This document shows positions 61,592 through 64,000 of a stretch of 64,000 bases of DNA, piece after piece. Position numbers and translations under genes: made by a program. The notes beneath the pieces were generated by a model. The model searched no databases and was not told the DNA's origin. It saw only the letters and a list, made by a program, of their open reading frames with translations. Location of the stretch: positions 22,154-86,153 of IMG/VR virus record IMGVR_UViG_3300024289_000028; one strand, given 5' to 3'. The stretch's first letter is position 1. Each line of letters begins with the position of its first letter. This DNA comes from a virus.

Positions 61592-63715
61592 ATGCCATAC
61601 GTTATAAACCGATACAACGGTACACAATTAGTTGTCTTAGAAGACGGCACATTAGATACAACAACTAGTTTAGGTTTACTAGGTAGAAATTACTCCGGCT
61701 ACGGTGAAGTTCAAAATGAAAACTTTCTATTTTTATTAGAAAATTTTGCAAATGGTGCTGCACCAATTAGACCTCTTAGCGGGCAATTATGGTACAATAG
61801 TACAACCAGCACTTTAAACATTTATGATGGTGCATCGTGGAAGTCGGCTTCAGCCGCTGATGTAAGCACATCAGAACCTCCAACAGGAACAGGTTCTTTT
61901 TGGTTCAATCCAGACACAAATCAACTTTTTGTGTATGACGGAGCAGAATGGAAATTAGTTGGCCCAGAAGCTGTTGACGGATTCCCTGGCACCAAAATGG
62001 AATCTACAACCTTATATGATACAAGTAATTTGGCCCATGCTGTAATTTTAATGAAAGTAAACAACATTGTTCAAGGTATTGTATCAAAGACATTTTTTAC
62101 TATTCGTTCGTCAGATTCTATTTCTGGATTTTCAACTATAGTTCCAGGATTAAACATTTCTTCTCTAGTAGTTATTAAAGGAAATGTTGAAGGAAATTCA
62201 ACAACTGCTTCTAGGTTGCAAACATCAAGAACAATTAATGGTGTAGTATTTGATGGCGGATCTGATGTAACAATTAAATCTGCAACCACTAACAAATTAA
62301 TTAAAGGTACATATCTTACAGGTGCCGATTTTGATGGTAGCGTAACAAGAACATGGGCCGTTGATGCATCGTCAACTAATGATATTGGAAAAGTTGTTGC
62401 TAGAGATAGTTCTGGAAACTTCTCAGCAGGAACAATCACAGCTAATTTAATAGGAAATGTGGTAGGTAATGTTAGTGTTGCTACCGGATCAAGCTCATTT
62501 AATAGAGTAATTGCTAATGAATTTATTGGTGCATCGTTGTCTGGAAATGCATTTTCAGCCACACAATTAGAAACAACAAGAAAAATTAACGGCGTTAATT
62601 TTAACGGTACATCTGATATTACAATAACATCTGCGGCAAGCACGTTAACCGGTGATACATTAGCATCAAACGTAGTAACTTCATTTTTAACCAGCGTTGG
62701 AACATTAAATTCATTAGAAGTTAGTGATGCCGGTATTACACTTGGCAGCAACACTTTAAAATTATATTATGATGCTGATGTTACATTACCAGTAATCTCA
62801 GCAACTAGTTACGGTGAATTAGTTTTTAGAGTTAACGACACAAGCGTTCCGTCAGAATTAGCTGAAGTTTCGTTAGTATCCGGACAGGTTGCCGCTGGAC
62901 TAGGAGCCGATACCAAAGCAATGCTTGCTCCAAGAGTAACTGGCGGTGCAAATTTAGGATCTAGTGCTTATAGATATAATAAAGTATATTCAAATTATAT
63001 TAATGCACCAATAGTTAATACAGAAACAATTAATACAACAGCCGAAACAAACAGCGTAACCGTATCAAGTGACCTTATAATTCAAGGCAATTTAGTTGTA
63101 AACGGCATTACAACAACAATTAATTCAACTGATGTTATGGTCCATGACCTAACATTTACGGTTGCAAAAGACGTAGAAAGTCCTATCAATGCAGACGGTG
63201 CAGGATTTATAGTTGGTGGAGCAAATGCTAGATTAGTTTATAGCGCCACTGGAGATAAGTGGACTATTAATAAACGTTTAGATGCAGGAACTAACGATAT
63301 TATTACCACTGGATTATTCCAAGGAACAGCTACTTCTGCTAGATATGCTGACTTAGCTGAAAATTACATTGCTGATGCGGCATACGAACCTGGTACCGTA
63401 TTAGAATTTGGTGGTTCTGCAGAAGTTAGAATAGCTGAAGATGCAACTACTCGTGTAGCAGGAGTTGTATCTACAGATCCTGCTTATTTGATGAATTCTC
63501 ATTGTACTGGGCAATATGTAGTTGCCCTAGCATTACAGGGTCGAGTTCCGTGTAAAGTACGAGGCAAAATTTCTAAGGGCGATATGCTAATCAGCGGTGG
63601 TAGCGGGTATGCAAGACCGTGTACAACCCCGCAAATTGGTACTATTATTGGTAAAGCCTTAGAAGATTTTGAAGGGATTGAGGGCATTATTGAAGTTGCT
63701 GTGGGCAGGATCTAA
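61592..63715 (+). CDS. Tail-fibre-like protein with peptidase-G2-like C-terminus (707 aa)
   Basis: N-terminal module as in its neighbours (N-Y-S-G-Y-G-E-V-Q-N-E-N-F-L-F-L-L-E-N-F; S-G-Q-L-W-Y-N). The shaft contains repeated R-x-I-N-G-V-x-F-N/D-G units, and G-N-L-V-V-N-G-I-T-T-T-I-N-S near residue 500. The last ~130 residues begin Y-A-D-L-A-E-N-Y and include V-A-G-V-V-S-T-D-P-A-Y-L-M and L-Q-G-R-V-P-C-K-V. They resemble the intramolecular-chaperone/peptidase G2 domain of neck-appendage and fibre proteins, which may self-cleave. AAGGAG lies 8 nt before the ATG. Confidence 0.85.
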   Translation: MPYVINRYNGTQLVVLEDGTLDTTTSLGLLGRNYSGYGEVQNENFLFLLENFANGAAPIRPLSGQLWYNSTTSTLNIYDGASWKSASAADVSTSEPPTGTGSFWFNPDTNQLFVYDGAEWKLVGPEAVDGFPGTKMESTTLYDTSNLAHAVILMKVNNIVQGIVSKTFFTIRSSDSISGFSTIVPGLNISSLVVIKGNVEGNSTTASRLQTSRTINGVVFDGGSDVTIKSATTNKLIKGTYLTGADFDGSVTRTWAVDASSTNDIGKVVARDSSGNFSAGTITANLIGNVVGNVSVATGSSSFNRVIANEFIGASLSGNAFSATQLETTRKINGVNFNGTSDITITSAASTLTGDTLASNVVTSFLTSVGTLNSLEVSDAGITLGSNTLKLYYDADVTLPVISATSYGELVFRVNDTSVPSELAEVSLVSGQVAAGLGADTKAMLAPRVTGGANLGSSAYRYNKVYSNYINAPIVNTETINTTAETNSVTVSSDLIIQGNLVVNGITTTINSTDVMVHDLTFTVAKDVESPINADGAGFIVGGANARLVYSATGDKWTINKRLDAGTNDIITTGLFQGTATSARYADLAENYIADAAYEPGTVLEFGGSAEVRIAEDATTRVAGVVSTDPAYLMNSHCTGQYVVALALQGRVPCKVRGKISKGDMLISGGSGYARPCTTPQIGTIIGKALEDFEGIEGIIEVAVGRI

Positions 63716-63726
63716 AAAAGGGTTCA

Positions 63727-63734
63727 GATAAATA
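63727..63734 (+). promoter_or_regulatory. Late promoter -10-like box, GATAAATA
   Basis: The plus strand reads GATAAATA, 23 nt upstream of the fourth fibre gene, with GGAGCAGGG between. The third gene stops 12 nt before it. Confidence 0.6.
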
Positions 63735-63757
63735 ATAATAGTTTATGGAGCAGGGTA

Positions 63758-64000
63758 ATGGCATACCAAGTTGATAATTTTAACGGAACGTTTTTAGTAT
63801 CTGTAGAAGATGGTACGATTGATACAACTACGGATTTACGTTTCGTAGGTAAGAACTACGCCGGTTATGGCGAAGTACAAAACGAGAATTTTTTACATCT
63901 TTTACAGAATTTTTCTAATACATCGGCTCCGCCCAAGGCAATCACCGGACAAATTTGGTATGATAGCTCTACTAAAAAGTTAAAATTTTACGACGGCTCT
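63758..64000 (+). CDS. Fourth tail-fibre-like paralogue, N-terminal part (runs off right edge)
   Basis: 81 codons are open to the window edge. The product starts MAYQVDNFNGTFLVSVEDG and continues N-Y-A-G-Y-G-E-V-Q-N-E-N-F-L-H-L-L and T-G-Q-I-W-Y-D-S-S, the same N-terminal module as the three genes upstream. GGAGCAGGG precedes the ATG. The C-terminal domain is unseen. It is closest to the third paralogue in its first 50 residues. Confidence 0.85.
   Translation, partial: MAYQVDNFNGTFLVSVEDGTIDTTTDLRFVGKNYAGYGEVQNENFLHLLQNFSNTSAPPKAITGQIWYDSSTKKLKFYDGS

Overview
The window is a structural-gene block from a T4-like contractile-tailed phage (Caudoviricetes, myovirus morphology). Recognisable T4-type genes are portal gp20, prohead protease gp21, scaffold gp22, major capsid gp23, baseplate gp26, gp48, gp53, gp5, gp25 and gp6, the gp46/gp47 recombination nuclease and the late sigma factor gp55. 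Small conserved proteins, chitin-binding-like repeats and collagen-free fibre modules are the style of marine T4-like phages (cyanophages, pelagiphages). No photosynthesis, metabolic or tRNA gene fixes the host, so it stays unknown. The DNA is AT-rich and genes are packed with few gaps.

Layout. (1) 1-14.8 kb, minus strand: eleven tail-fibre or appendage-like virion genes, headed by two very large paralogues built of tandem carbohydrate-binding-like modules. One of these runs off the left edge. (2) 14.8-24.9 kb, minus strand: a small unknown gene, then (against coordinate order) gp23, gp22, gp21, an acidic core protein, two small genes, portal gp20 and a tape-measure-like protein carrying a GH19 muramidase/chitinase domain. 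(3) 24.96-26.03 kb, plus strand: gp26 with a candidate -1 frameshift extension. (4) 26.0-28.7 kb, minus strand: two unrecognised late proteins sharing a short motif. (5) 28.7-29.2 kb: a hairpin-rich intergenic region. (6) 29.2-34.05 kb, minus strand: an overlapping operon gp55-gp47-gp46-2OG oxygenase-small ORF-GIY-YIG-like nuclease. (7) 34.1-64 kb, plus strand: baseplate genes gp48, gp53, a hub candidate, gp5, gp25 and gp6, a 4561-residue giant structural protein, a small structural protein, and four consecutive paralogous fibre genes, the last cut by the right edge.

Regulation. Twelve TAAATA-core sites resembling T4 late -10 elements sit just upstream of virion genes on both strands. The gp55 operon instead has an extended -10 sigma-70-like promoter. 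This fits an early/middle operon that makes the late sigma factor, which then turns on the virion genes around it.

Most notable points: the frameshift signal at the end of gp26; the apparent move of the lytic domain from gp5 to the tape measure; a beta-propeller in the giant protein with carbohydrate-binding modules inserted between blades; a second, seven-repeat propeller in the 1832-residue appendage protein; interleaved opposing late promoters between the tape measure and gp26; and a structured noncoding region at 28.7-29.2 kb.
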